Shown: positions 43,271 through 51,342 of the stretch, one piece after another
Position numbering within the stretch: position 1 is the stretch's first letter
Layout: the number at the start of each line of letters is the position of its first letter
DNA from: Holophagales bacterium
Lineage (GTDB): Bacteria; Acidobacteriota; Thermoanaerobaculia; UBA5066
Reading direction: 5' to 3'
NCBI GenBank assembly: GCA_016716705.1
Contig: JADJVF010000016.1
Span: 57,047-121,046, forward strand
DNA: 64,000 bases
The notes under the pieces: model-generated
Told to the model about the DNA's origin: nothing
Databases searched by the model: none
What the model saw: the letters and a program-made list of their open reading frames with translations, nothing else
Translations under genes and position numbers: made by a program

Positions 43271-46200
43271 TTACGCCCCCCGGCTCCCGCGCAGCTTCTC
43301 GAGCGCGACGAGCCGCTCGATCGCGTCGAGCGTCAGCTCGTCCTTGCCGAGTTCCCGGAGGCGCGACCACTCGCGCCGCAGCTCGCGCGAGAGGGCGTCG
43401 GGGAGGAGGCGCAGCCACCCTTCGATCCGGAGGTCGACGAACTCCCGCTTCTCCTCGATCGTCAGCTCGCGGGCGAGGAGGAGACGGGTCGCGTCCTCGG
43501 CGTCGACGAGGGCCTGAAGGATCGTCCAGCGGCTGCCGGGCCGCTCGACGCAGAGATCCGCGAACGAGACGCTCGACGTCTCGCGGATCAGCTCCTCCTC
43601 GCGCGTCGTCCGGCTCTCGTGCTCCTTCGTCTCGTCCCAGCTCTCCGAGTCCTCCGCGAGGTAGCGGAGGTACTCCATGGCGAAGAGGCAGGTCGGAAGG
43701 ACGAGGTCCTCGCGCGTCCGGGCGTCGACCCAGAGCGCCGCCGATGCGCGCAGGCAGCGGCGGGCGGTCGTCTCGGCCAGCTTCTTGCCGAAGACGAGCG
43801 CGACCGACTCCTTCACGAAGCAGGGCAGCTCGCTCGAGATGATCTCCCGATAGCCCGGGACGTGCCGCTCGAGGAGGACCGCCGCGCGCCGGTCGAGAGC
43901 GACGAGGTCGCTCGTGACCGCCGGGAGGCCGAGCGTCGTGCAGCCGAGGTTGTAGACGATGGCGCGCGGGAGCGTGACCCCCTCGGGCCAGGCGTCGCGC
44001 AGGTCGCGGTTGTCTGGGAGCGACGTGCCGCCGCCCCACTCCTCGGGGTAGGTCGGAATCGACCGGCCGTAGTTCACCGAGCCTGTCGCGCGGATCCGCA
44101 CCCGCGTCTGCGGGACGAGCCCGCCGAACGGGGACAGGAGGGGCGCGATCCTCAGGAGCGTCTCGGTGTGTGCCTTCACCCCGCCCTCGAGGAGCTTCAT
44201 CAGCGCCTCGCGGTCGGCGGAAGAGACGACGGGCGCGAAGGTCCCGGAGGCGACCTCGGAGCGAAACGCGGCGGCGAGGCGTTCGGCCTCGGCGGGCGCG
44301 TCGGCGCGGATCCCCTGCATCGTGACGCCGTCGGCGCGCGAGAACTGGCGGACGACGCCCGGGTGCTCCGGGTCGAATCCGCCCCGGAAACCTGCCCGAC
44401 CGGCGCCGATCAGGAAGGTGACGCGCGGCGCCGGCTCACCGGCCTTTTTCGCGAGAGCAGCGAGGCGGCGCTCGGCCTCTTCCCGCCCGGCGAGGGCGAG
44501 GGTGCAGGCGGCGTCCGTGGCGATCTTGCCGCTCTGCTCCGCGGTGTCGGACATCGCCACGAAGACGCGGACGACGGCCTCCTCGCGGTCGAGACGGGTC
44601 CGGAAGACGTCTGCCGTCGGAAGGCCGGGGAGGTCGCGCCCCCGCTCGAGCGCGAGGTAGAACGCCTCGAGGAACTCGGGCAGGTGCGCGAGGGCACCGA
44701 CGTTCTCGCAGAGGGGGACGAGGCGGACCCGGGAGACCTTCTCCACGAGGGCGGCCCGGCGCGCCTCGGGGATCCTTCCTCCGAGGAAGACGTCTCCGTG
44801 CGCGTCGGCGGCGAAGAGCCCGTCGATCGCCGCCCGGTAGAGCGTTCCGATCTTGATGACAGCGCCGATCTCGGCGACCGAGTTCACCTGCGGGACCGTG
44901 ATCTCGGGGAGGGCGTTCTGATCGGGGGTGACGCCGAGCCTTTCGCAGGCGAGGTGGAAGAGGACGTTCGCGCGGGCGACCGAGCCGAGGATCCGGAGGA
45001 TCTTCTCCTCGTCCTGCTCGATGAAGGGGTTCGGGACGCGGAAGAGGAGGTGGCGGTCCTCGCCCGGGACGATCCCGTGGCGCAGGAGCGCGAGAACGAC
45101 CCTCTCGGGCAGGTCGAGCCACTCGGGGCTGATCTGGCGCCCCTCGAAGTCGAGGAGGACCTCGCTGCACGGCCCGAGGAGGTCGGTGATCGTCTCCTCG
45201 TATTCCGGCTTCGCCTCGACGAGGGGGTTCCACTCGAGATGCTTCAGCGCGAGCTTCGCGCGGTCGGGCGCCCCGGCAGGGGCCGCGTCGAGGGCGCGCC
45301 GGAGCTGCTCGGCGCGGTGCGTCGTCGAGTCGGGGTGCTTCGTCCCGGTCAGGCGGAGCGCCTCGTGGCGCGGGTTCTCGAGGAACTTCTTCCGCGCGGC
45401 CTTGAACGCCTTCGGGTCGAGACCGTCGAGGGCGTCGTAGCCGTTCGCGGTGCAGACGCTCTTCCAGACGGCGTCGAGAATCGACGGCGCGGCCCCCGGG
45501 CCCGGGGCGGGGGCGCTCGACCCGAGCCGTCCCTGCTTCGTGATGCGCGCGCGGACGCGGTCGATGAAGACCGAAAGCTCCTTCACGTCCTTCGACCCGT
45601 ACGAGAGCCTCTGCCACGTGCCGTAGCGGGAAGCGTCGGAGCCGGCGAAGGCGACGAACGGGATTCCCCCGACGCCGCCGGAGAGGAGGAGCTCGAAGGC
45701 GTCGACCGAGTCCTTCACGACGGCCCTCTCGTGGATGCCGCCGCGAAGCCGGTCGAACGGCTCGCCGACGAGGCCGGGGAAGGCGAGCGGGGCATAGAAG
45801 GTTCCGCCGAAGTCGGTCCGCTCGACGCCGAGCGGGGCCAGCTCGTCGGCCGCCTTCGCCATGAAGTCTCGCCGCTCCGTCATGTAGGGCGACGGCCGCC
45901 GGAGGATTGCCAGCGGGCTCTGGAGTGCAGCGAGAGCCCAGTCCTGCGCGAGGGTCGACGGAGTGGCGACGAGCCAGGCGGAGAGGTTCGCGAGGATCTC
46001 GCGCGCCCTCACTCCGTTGGCGCGGATCTGGTCCGAGATCACCATCCAGCAGGCGCGCGTGCCCGTCGAGGCGCCGAACATGTCCATCTTCGAGAGGCCC
46101 GACAGCGAGACGACCCAGTCGCGCCACTCGGGGTCGGCGAAGGCCGGGTTCACGAACCAGCCGACGTAGTCGAGGCGCTGGTAGACCGAGTCGTAGAGGA

Positions 46201-46858
46201 CGTAGCAGCGGTGCTTCACCGCGACGCGGACGAGCTCCTCGACGAGGGCGCGCGGGTAGACGCGGCCGGTCGGGTTGTGCGGGTTGTTGAGGATGACGGA
46301 GGAGATGCCCCCCTTCGCGAGGAGGCGGTCGAGGTCCTTCGGGTCGGGGAGGAACCCGGGGGCCGACGTCGGGAGCTCGACGAGCTTCTTGCCGGCGCGC
46401 TCGACGTACCAGTCGTACTCCCAGCTCGGGCGCGGGACGACGACGCCGGAACCGTCGGCGCCGAGGACCTCGAGGACCATCGCGAGGCCCGAGCGGGTCC
46501 CGGGCGTGAAGAGGACCTCGTCGGGGAGGAAGCGGACCTGCGAGGCGGGGTAGTCGAGGAGGCCGTCGCGATTGAAGAAGTCGGCGACTTCGCTCCGCAC
46601 GTCCATCCTGCCGACGGCGGGGCCGTAGCTGTGGACCGTGTTCCGGGTGATCCGCTGGGCGGCCCTCACGACTTCGGGGTGAGGGGCGAAGTCGGCGTTC
46701 TTGTAGTCGCCCTGCGTCAGGTCGAGGGCGCCCTCCTGCTGGACGCGTCGCGAGAAGAGACGAACGAACGGCTCGGGGGTCGAGAGGGCGCGCTTCGAGA
46801 GGCCGCTCACGGACGGTCCGGGAGTGTCGGGGTGCGTTTTCGGTTCGTTCTTCTTCAA
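43271..46858 (-). CDS. Fusion of PLP aminotransferase and archaeal-type PEP carboxylase-like domain
   Basis: 1195 residues in one open frame. Residues 1-440 are a class I/II aminotransferase: NNPHNPTGRVY (191-201), YDSVYQRL, the PLP lysine in SGLSK (Lys257) and substrate Arg in WQRLSYGS (Arg417). After an Ala/Pro/Gly linker (443-458), residues ~500-1195 match archaeal-type PEP carboxylase in order: TKHPDS (506-511, family TQHPDN), EVLLDFEGR (566-574), GIVPGEDRHLLFRVPN, VRLVPLCENVGAL, VRVFVAMSDTAEQSG (family ARSDTA..YG), GAGRAGFRGGF (family GSLPFRG), TMQGIRAD (family QSALRYD) and C-terminal EKLRGSRG. Several PEPC positions deviate (Arg to Met in AMSD), so carboxylase activity is uncertain. If both halves work, PEP would go to oxaloacetate and then aspartate. 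Confidence 0.85.
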   Translation of the reverse strand: MKKNEPKTHPDTPGPSVSGLSKRALSTPEPFVRLFSRRVQQEGALDLTQGDYKNADFAPHPEVVRAAQRITRNTVHSYGPAVGRMDVRSEVADFFNRDGLLDYPASQVRFLPDEVLFTPGTRSGLAMVLEVLGADGSGVVVPRPSWEYDWYVERAGKKLVELPTSAPGFLPDPKDLDRLLAKGGISSVILNNPHNPTGRVYPRALVEELVRVAVKHRCYVLYDSVYQRLDYVGWFVNPAFADPEWRDWVVSLSGLSKMDMFGASTGTRACWMVISDQIRANGVRAREILANLSAWLVATPSTLAQDWALAALQSPLAILRRPSPYMTERRDFMAKAADELAPLGVERTDFGGTFYAPLAFPGLVGEPFDRLRGGIHERAVVKDSVDAFELLLSGGVGGIPFVAFAGSDASRYGTWQRLSYGSKDVKELSVFIDRVRARITKQGRLGSSAPAPGPGAAPSILDAVWKSVCTANGYDALDGLDPKAFKAARKKFLENPRHEALRLTGTKHPDSTTHRAEQLRRALDAAPAGAPDRAKLALKHLEWNPLVEAKPEYEETITDLLGPCSEVLLDFEGRQISPEWLDLPERVVLALLRHGIVPGEDRHLLFRVPNPFIEQDEEKILRILGSVARANVLFHLACERLGVTPDQNALPEITVPQVNSVAEIGAVIKIGTLYRAAIDGLFAADAHGDVFLGGRIPEARRAALVEKVSRVRLVPLCENVGALAHLPEFLEAFYLALERGRDLPGLPTADVFRTRLDREEAVVRVFVAMSDTAEQSGKIATDAACTLALAGREEAERRLAALAKKAGEPAPRVTFLIGAGRAGFRGGFDPEHPGVVRQFSRADGVTMQGIRADAPAEAERLAAAFRSEVASGTFAPVVSSADREALMKLLEGGVKAHTETLLRIAPLLSPFGGLVPQTRVRIRATGSVNYGRSIPTYPEEWGGGTSLPDNRDLRDAWPEGVTLPRAIVYNLGCTTLGLPAVTSDLVALDRRAAVLLERHVPGYREIISSELPCFVKESVALVFGKKLAETTARRCLRASAALWVDARTREDLVLPTCLFAMEYLRYLAEDSESWDETKEHESRTTREEELIRETSSVSFADLCVERPGSRWTILQALVDAEDATRLLLARELTIEEKREFVDLRIEGWLRLLPDALSRELRREWSRLRELGKDELTLDAIERLVALEKLRGSRGA

Positions 46859-47003
46859 GGCTCGGTCCTCCCTGGATGCTTCACGGATGGGGAGATCCCC
46901 ATTCGATCATCCGGCCCGCTGCGCTGCGGCGGGAGTCTGCACGAAACCAGGCCGGGTGTGCACCCCTGCCCGCGGCCGTGCGGCACGCAGAGAGAAGGGA
47001 GTG

Positions 47004-47016
47004 AAGACCAGACCCC
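47004..47016. repeat. Short degenerate match to the GGGGTCAGGTCTT element
   Basis: Thirteen bases match the outer arm of the palindrome at 57.2 kb at 12 positions. The site lies in the 201-bp gap between the aminotransferase fusion and the class V aminotransferase. It is short and could be chance. Confidence 0.3.
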
Positions 47017-47025
47017 ACCCCGGCT

Positions 47026-47053
47026 GGCCAGGCCCCCGGGCGGGGGCCTGGCC
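47026..47053 (-). terminator. Hairpin downstream of the class V aminotransferase
   Basis: A perfect 12-bp G/C stem (47026-47037 and 47042-47053, loop gggc) begins 7 nt past the stop codon of the class V aminotransferase gene. No T-run follows on the minus strand, so it may act as a weak terminator or an mRNA 3'-end stabiliser. Confidence 0.55.
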
Positions 47054-47059
47054 GACGGA

Positions 47060-48199
47060 TTAGAGGTGCGGTGCGGCGGCCGCGAGTGCGGCGCCCGGGG
47101 TGACCGAAATGCCGAGGGCCGCGAGGCTTCCCTCGATGGCGCCGAGGACCGTGACCACTTCGGCGGCGCTGATGTTCCCCATGTGACCGAGGCGGAAGGC
47201 CTTGCCGGCGATCGGGCCGAGACCGCCGGCGAGGACGGCGCCCCTGCTGGCGACCTCCTTGCGGAACGCGGCGTCGGTAACGCCCTCGGGGAGGAGAACC
47301 ACGGAAAGCGTGTCGGCGCGGCAGCCGGCGTCGGTGAAGAGCTTCAGGCCGAGCGCGTCGAGGCCGGCCCGGAAGGCGCGGGCGTTCCGCGCGTGGCGCG
47401 CGAAGCGGGCGGGGAGACCCTCGGCGTGGACCATTCGGAGCGCCTCGGCGAGCGCGACGATCTCGTTCACGCACGGCGTCGAGTAGTACTTCCCCGGGTC
47501 CAGCATGACGGGCAGCCAGCGCATCACGTCGGAGTAGTAGGCGGGGACGGAGGTGCGCGCCTTCCGGTGCGCCATTGCCTTCTCGGAGAAAAGGCAGAGG
47601 GCGACGCCCGGAGGGGCCCCGATCGCCTTCTGAGGTCCGGTGAGGAGGACGTCCAGCTTCCAGGCGTCGAACTTCTCCTCGACCCCGCCCGTCGCGCAGA
47701 CGCCGTCGAGGATGACGAGCTCCGGCCGGCCCTTCAGGACCTCGAGGTAGGCCTCGACGGGGGCGAGCGTCCCGGTGGACGTGTCGACGTGGGTGATCGT
47801 CACCGCGGCGTAGGAGCCGGCCGCGAGGCGCGCGGCGACCGCTTCCGCCGGAACGGCCTGTCCCCACTCCGACTTCAGAAGGTCGGCCTGGATCCCGAAG
47901 GAGGCCGCCAGATCGCCGAAGCGGTCGCCGAAGTAGCCGTGGGAGACGACGAGGACCCTCTCGCCGGGCGCCACGAGGTTGACGAGGGCGATCTCCATCG
48001 CGAGCGTGCCGCCGCCCGCGACGATGAACGGCTGGGCGGTCTCGCTCTGGCAGAGCGCGCGGAAGCCGGCGAGGGCCTGGCGGAACTCCTCGACGAAGGA
48101 GGGTGCCACGTGGGAGGTGGTCGGCTGGGCCAGCGCGTCGAGGATGCGTGTGTGGACCGGCGACGGTCCGGGGATCATCGTGAGCGTTTCGTTGATCAA
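47060..48199 (-). CDS. Class V PLP aminotransferase (alanine/serine/aspartate-glyoxylate type)
   Basis: 379 residues, AGXT/SgaA-like. Diagnostic features: the N-terminal MIPGPSPVH, GGGTLAMEIALVNLV, HVDTSTGTL, and the PLP lysine in LLTGPQKAIGAPPG; LGHMGNIS near the end is typical of glyoxylate aminotransferases. It would make glycine from glyoxylate with Ala, Ser, Asp or ureidoglycine as donor; the donor cannot be chosen by eye. Neighbours are a lactate/glycolate-type permease and a cupin upstream, and an aminotransferase-PEPC fusion downstream, all on the minus strand. Confidence 0.87.
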   Translation of the reverse strand: MINETLTMIPGPSPVHTRILDALAQPTTSHVAPSFVEEFRQALAGFRALCQSETAQPFIVAGGGTLAMEIALVNLVAPGERVLVVSHGYFGDRFGDLAASFGIQADLLKSEWGQAVPAEAVAARLAAGSYAAVTITHVDTSTGTLAPVEAYLEVLKGRPELVILDGVCATGGVEEKFDAWKLDVLLTGPQKAIGAPPGVALCLFSEKAMAHRKARTSVPAYYSDVMRWLPVMLDPGKYYSTPCVNEIVALAEALRMVHAEGLPARFARHARNARAFRAGLDALGLKLFTDAGCRADTLSVVLLPEGVTDAAFRKEVASRGAVLAGGLGPIAGKAFRLGHMGNISAAEVVTVLGAIEGSLAALGISVTPGAALAAAAPHL

Positions 48200-48260
48200 G
48201 GCGGCTCCCTTCTCGCTCCGGCCGGCGCGGCCGAGGACGTTCGCGCCGGCGCGGGGCTCG

Positions 48261-48665
48261 TCAAATCCAGTTGATGTCGGTCCCCGGGGGGAGGTGAGGG
48301 GTGAAGATGGAGAGGTACTGGAGGTTCTCCTCGAGAGCCCTCGTGTCGTGGATGATCCCGCGCGGGCAGACGTGAAGCGAGCCCCTCGTCACCGGGACCC
48401 AGACGCCGTTGACGAGGATCTCGCCGCGGCCCCCCGTGACGACGACGATCTCATCGGTCACCGAATGGAAGTGGCGGCCGATCGTCGTCCCCTTGACCGC
48501 GGTCCTCACCATCAGCTGCGTGCGCGGGCAGTCGTAGGCGACGTCGCTGTCGACGCCGCTCGCCGGCAGGGTGCGGTGGGCGTAGTAGTCGGCGAGGTCG
48601 AGAAGGACCGCGACGTCGGGCTTCGAGTCGACCAGGCCCTTGGGAATCGTCAGCTCCTGTGTCAT
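48261..48665 (-). CDS. Small cupin-domain protein
   Basis: 134 residues forming a single cupin. Motif 1 is GRHFHSVTDEIVVVTGGRGE (a GxHxHxxxxE-like metal site), and motif 2 CPRGIIHDTRAL keeps the PxGxxH pattern. It may be an isomerase, dioxygenase-like enzyme or sensor of a small acid; no specific reaction can be assigned. It is too short for the bicupin ureidoglycine aminohydrolase. GAGGAGG precedes the ATG. It sits between the permease (41-nt gap) and class V aminotransferase genes in the same direction. Confidence 0.8.
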   Translation of the reverse strand: MTQELTIPKGLVDSKPDVAVLLDLADYYAHRTLPASGVDSDVAYDCPRTQLMVRTAVKGTTIGRHFHSVTDEIVVVTGGRGEILVNGVWVPVTRGSLHVCPRGIIHDTRALEENLQYLSIFTPHLPPGTDINWI

Positions 48666-48706
48666 TCAAGCCTCCTCTGGTGGGCGTGTTCGTCGGGGTG
48701 CGGCCG

Positions 48707-50368
48707 TCATCCCGCCGGGACGACGGTCGGGAGGATTCCGGGCAGGACGAAGGCCTGCAGCAGCACGACGAGGATGACGATCCCGAGCAGGACGAGGGAG
48801 TAGCGGATCGTCTTCCGGAAGATGTCCGTCTCGCATCCCACGAGACCCGTGGCGGCGCACGCCACGGCGATGGACTGGGGCGAGATCAGCTTGCCCATGA
48901 CCCCGCCGAAAAGGTTCGCCGAAGTGGTCAGGATGGGGTTCATGCCGAGGTGTTCCGCGGTCACCTGCTGGAGCTTTCCGAAGAGGGCCGCAGAGGACGT
49001 CACCGATCCGGTCAGGAAGACGCCGAGCCAGCCGATGACCGGGGAGAAGATCGGGAATGCCTTGCCCGTATAGGTGGCGAAGGCGAGGCTGAGAGTGAAC
49101 GACATCCCCGAGTAGTTCGCGAGGAACCCCAGCCCGATGACCGAGGCGAGCGTCACGAGCGAGAAGGCGAGCTGCTTCAGCGTCGCGCGAAACACCCGGA
49201 GACCCGTGGACGGAGCGACCCGGAGGATCGCCATCGCGACGAGGGCGGAGAGGAGCATCGCCGTGCCGGGAGCGGTGAAGAACTCCCACTTGTAGCTCGC
49301 CGCGTAGGCCGCGGGCTCCGCCACGATCGGGGCGGCCTTCCAGACGACGCCATCCAGGCCGGGCCAATGCGGAACGGCGACGAGCCACTTCAGATCCTTG
49401 AGGATGAGGTTCTTGAAAGCGGGCGTCCCCCAGATTCCCATGACGGCCATCAGGACCAGGAACGGCGACCAGGCCTTGAAGACCTCGCCGAAGGAGTACC
49501 GCTTCTCGCCGCCGGCCGCCGCGACGTCGGGGTCGTGGTCGAAGCGCCATATGGTCTTCGGCTTCCAGAACGAAAGGAAGACGACGAGCGCCACGAGGGA
49601 GACGAAGGAGGCCGCGATGGCGGGGAGCTCCGGACCGAAGTTCGTGGAGAAGAAGTACGACGTCGCCGCATAGCTGATGCCGGCGACGAGGCATGCGGGC
49701 AGGACTTCCTTAGCCTTCTTAAAGCCCGCCATCACGACGATCGTGAAGAAGGGGATCAGGATCGCCAGGAAGGCCATGTCGTAGCCGATCGCGCGGGCCA
49801 TCGTCTTCAGGTCGATCCCGGTGACGGTGGACATCATCGTCGTCGGGACGCCGACCGGGCCGAACGGGACCGGGGGCGTGTTCGCGACGAGGCAGATGAC
49901 GGCGGCCGGGATCGCCGGGAAGCCGAGCCCGATGAGCATCGCCGCGGCGACGGCCACGGGGGCCCCCTGGCCGGCGACACCCTCCATGAAGGCGGAGAAC
50001 GAGAACGCGATGAGGAGCGCCTGGAGGCGCCTGTCGCCGGAGAGGTAGGAGATGGAGGTCTTGATGACCTGGAACTGGCCCGATTCGACGGTCAGATTGA
50101 AGAGGAAGACGGCCGTCAGGATGATCCAGCCGATCGGGAAGAGGCCGGTCACCATGCCGAGCGCCGCAGCGGAGAGCGCCGCGCTCACCGGCATTCCGTA
50201 GACGAGAACCGTGATCCCGATCTTCGTGAGGAGCAGCGTCGCCCCCGACCCGGCCCCTGGTCACCTTCGGCGAGGGGCCCAGAAAAGGAAGGCGATGGGG
50301 ATGGCGACGACGAGCGCGGTCAGGAGAAGGCTCCCGCCGAGCGCGGAGTAGTTCTGATGCCACTGCAT
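48707..50368 (-). pseudogene. lctP: L-lactate/glycolate permease (LctP family), N-terminal part out of frame by two compensating indels
   Basis: The intact part (from about 50245 to 48707) is a LctP-family transporter: GMPVSAALSAAALGMVTGLF, NLTVESGQFQVIKTSI, FMEGVAGQGAPVAVAAAMLI. The natural start is ATG 50368, with GAGAGGAAAG upstream, reading MQWHQNYSALGGSLLLTALV. That frame breaks near 50282, the stretch PSPKVTRGRVG lies in another frame, and the main frame resumes near 50245. Restored, the protein has about 554 residues, the usual size, with 12 or more helices. Both breaks are next to G/C runs, so sequencing error is likely. It would import lactate or glycolate with protons. Confidence 0.85.
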
Positions 50369-50489
50369 GAACGCTTTCCTCTCGATCGGTTATTTGAGAC
50401 GCGATCTTCGAACCGGGTCGGAAGGGGGGGGGAGATCCGATGCAGGCTGCCGAGGCGGGAGGCGATACCGTCGAAGACTGAATAGGTCC

Positions 50490-50529
50490 TGGTACCTAGG
50501 TCAATCGCGTCCTTCGCCCGAAGGTACCA
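50490..50529. promoter_or_regulatory. Candidate operator: two phased GGTACC sites
   Basis: TGGTACCT (50490-50497) and its mirror AGGTACCA (50522-50529) each contain the palindrome GGTACC, with centres 32 bp apart, close to three helical turns. They lie in the divergent gap between the lactate permease and the next gene. Two-site operators are common for lactate-utilisation regulators, but no regulator gene is adjacent. Tentative. Confidence 0.35.
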
Positions 50530-50654
50530 CGGTACAACCCTTAGGGTGAAGTGGGAAAGGCACGAAAGACCATCCTTGGTCGGTCGGCTTGTCGGTCCTT
50601 CGAACCGGGTCCCGGCCTCGGCCGTGATTCGCGACGGGCTGCTACGCTCGCCGC

Positions 50655-51326
50655 ATGTTCGTCGGCCACTTCGGAGTCGGATTCGCGGGGAAGGCGGTCG
50701 CGCCGCGGGCCTCCCTCGGGACGCTTTTTCTCGCGGGGCAGTTCATCGACCTCCTCTGGCCGACGCTTCTCCTTCTGGGCCTCGAGAGGGTCGAGATCCG
50801 GCCCGGAATCACCCGTGTGACGCCTCTGGATTTCGTTTCCTATCCCATCTCGCACGGACTCCTGTCCGTCGGTATCTGGGGGCTCCTCTTTGCCGGCGTC
50901 TACCAGCTGGCGCGCCGCTACGCGGTCGGGACGGCCACGATGCTCGTCGCCGTCGTCAGCCACTGGTTCCTGGACCTGCTGACCCACCGTCCCGACCTGC
51001 CGCTCTCCCCCTGGAGCGCGACGAAGGTCGGGCTCGGACTCTGGGACTCGCTTCCCGCGACACTCCTCGTCGAGCTCGCGATCTTCGGCGGCGGTCTCAT
51101 CCTCTACCTTCGAGCGACGAAGGCCGTCGACCGCACCGGTTCGATCGCGCTCTGGGGCCTGGTCGGGTTTCTCCTGCTGATCTACGCCGCGAACCTCTTC
51201 GGGTCGACGCCGCCGGGGGTGAAAGCAATCGCCTGGGCAGGCCACGCGCAGTGGCTTCTCGTCGCCTGGGCGTACTGGGTCGACCGGCACCGGACGCTCT
51301 CCGTCGCGACGGAGTCGCCCGCGTGA
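50655..51326 (+). CDS. Membrane protein of the YdjM-like metal-dependent hydrolase family
   Basis: 223 residues with four to six membrane helices. Conserved polar residues lie in membrane-proximal positions: HFGVGFAGK at the N-terminus, GQFIDLLWP, YPISHGLLSVG and VSHWFLDLLTHRPDLPL, matching the His/Asp pattern of membrane-bound metal-dependent hydrolases. No reaction is established. It is divergent from the lactate permease and just upstream of the EamA gene. Confidence 0.65.
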   Translation: MFVGHFGVGFAGKAVAPRASLGTLFLAGQFIDLLWPTLLLLGLERVEIRPGITRVTPLDFVSYPISHGLLSVGIWGLLFAGVYQLARRYAVGTATMLVAVVSHWFLDLLTHRPDLPLSPWSATKVGLGLWDSLPATLLVELAIFGGGLILYLRATKAVDRTGSIALWGLVGFLLLIYAANLFGSTPPGVKAIAWAGHAQWLLVAWAYWVDRHRTLSVATESPA

Positions 51327-51342
51327 CCCGGGAGGCCCGATC

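Noticed and set aside
43199..48274. A 1691-codon plus-strand frame spanning three minus-strand genes
   Set aside because: Translation is Arg/Gly/Glu/Asp-rich without structure, and it crosses boundaries of well-supported genes on the other strand.
48261..48665. Cupin as ureidoglycine aminohydrolase with the class V enzyme as ureidoglycine-glyoxylate aminotransferase (purine breakdown)
   Set aside because: The cupin is a single 134-residue domain, about half the size of the bicupin enzyme, and no other purine-degradation gene is present nearby.
50407..50611. A 13-nt direct repeat (TTCGAACCGGGTC at 50407-50419 and 50599-50611) resembling a tRNA T-arm
   Set aside because: No acceptor stem, D-arm or anticodon arm can be drawn around either copy on either strand, so it is not a tRNA; the repeat itself may be chance.
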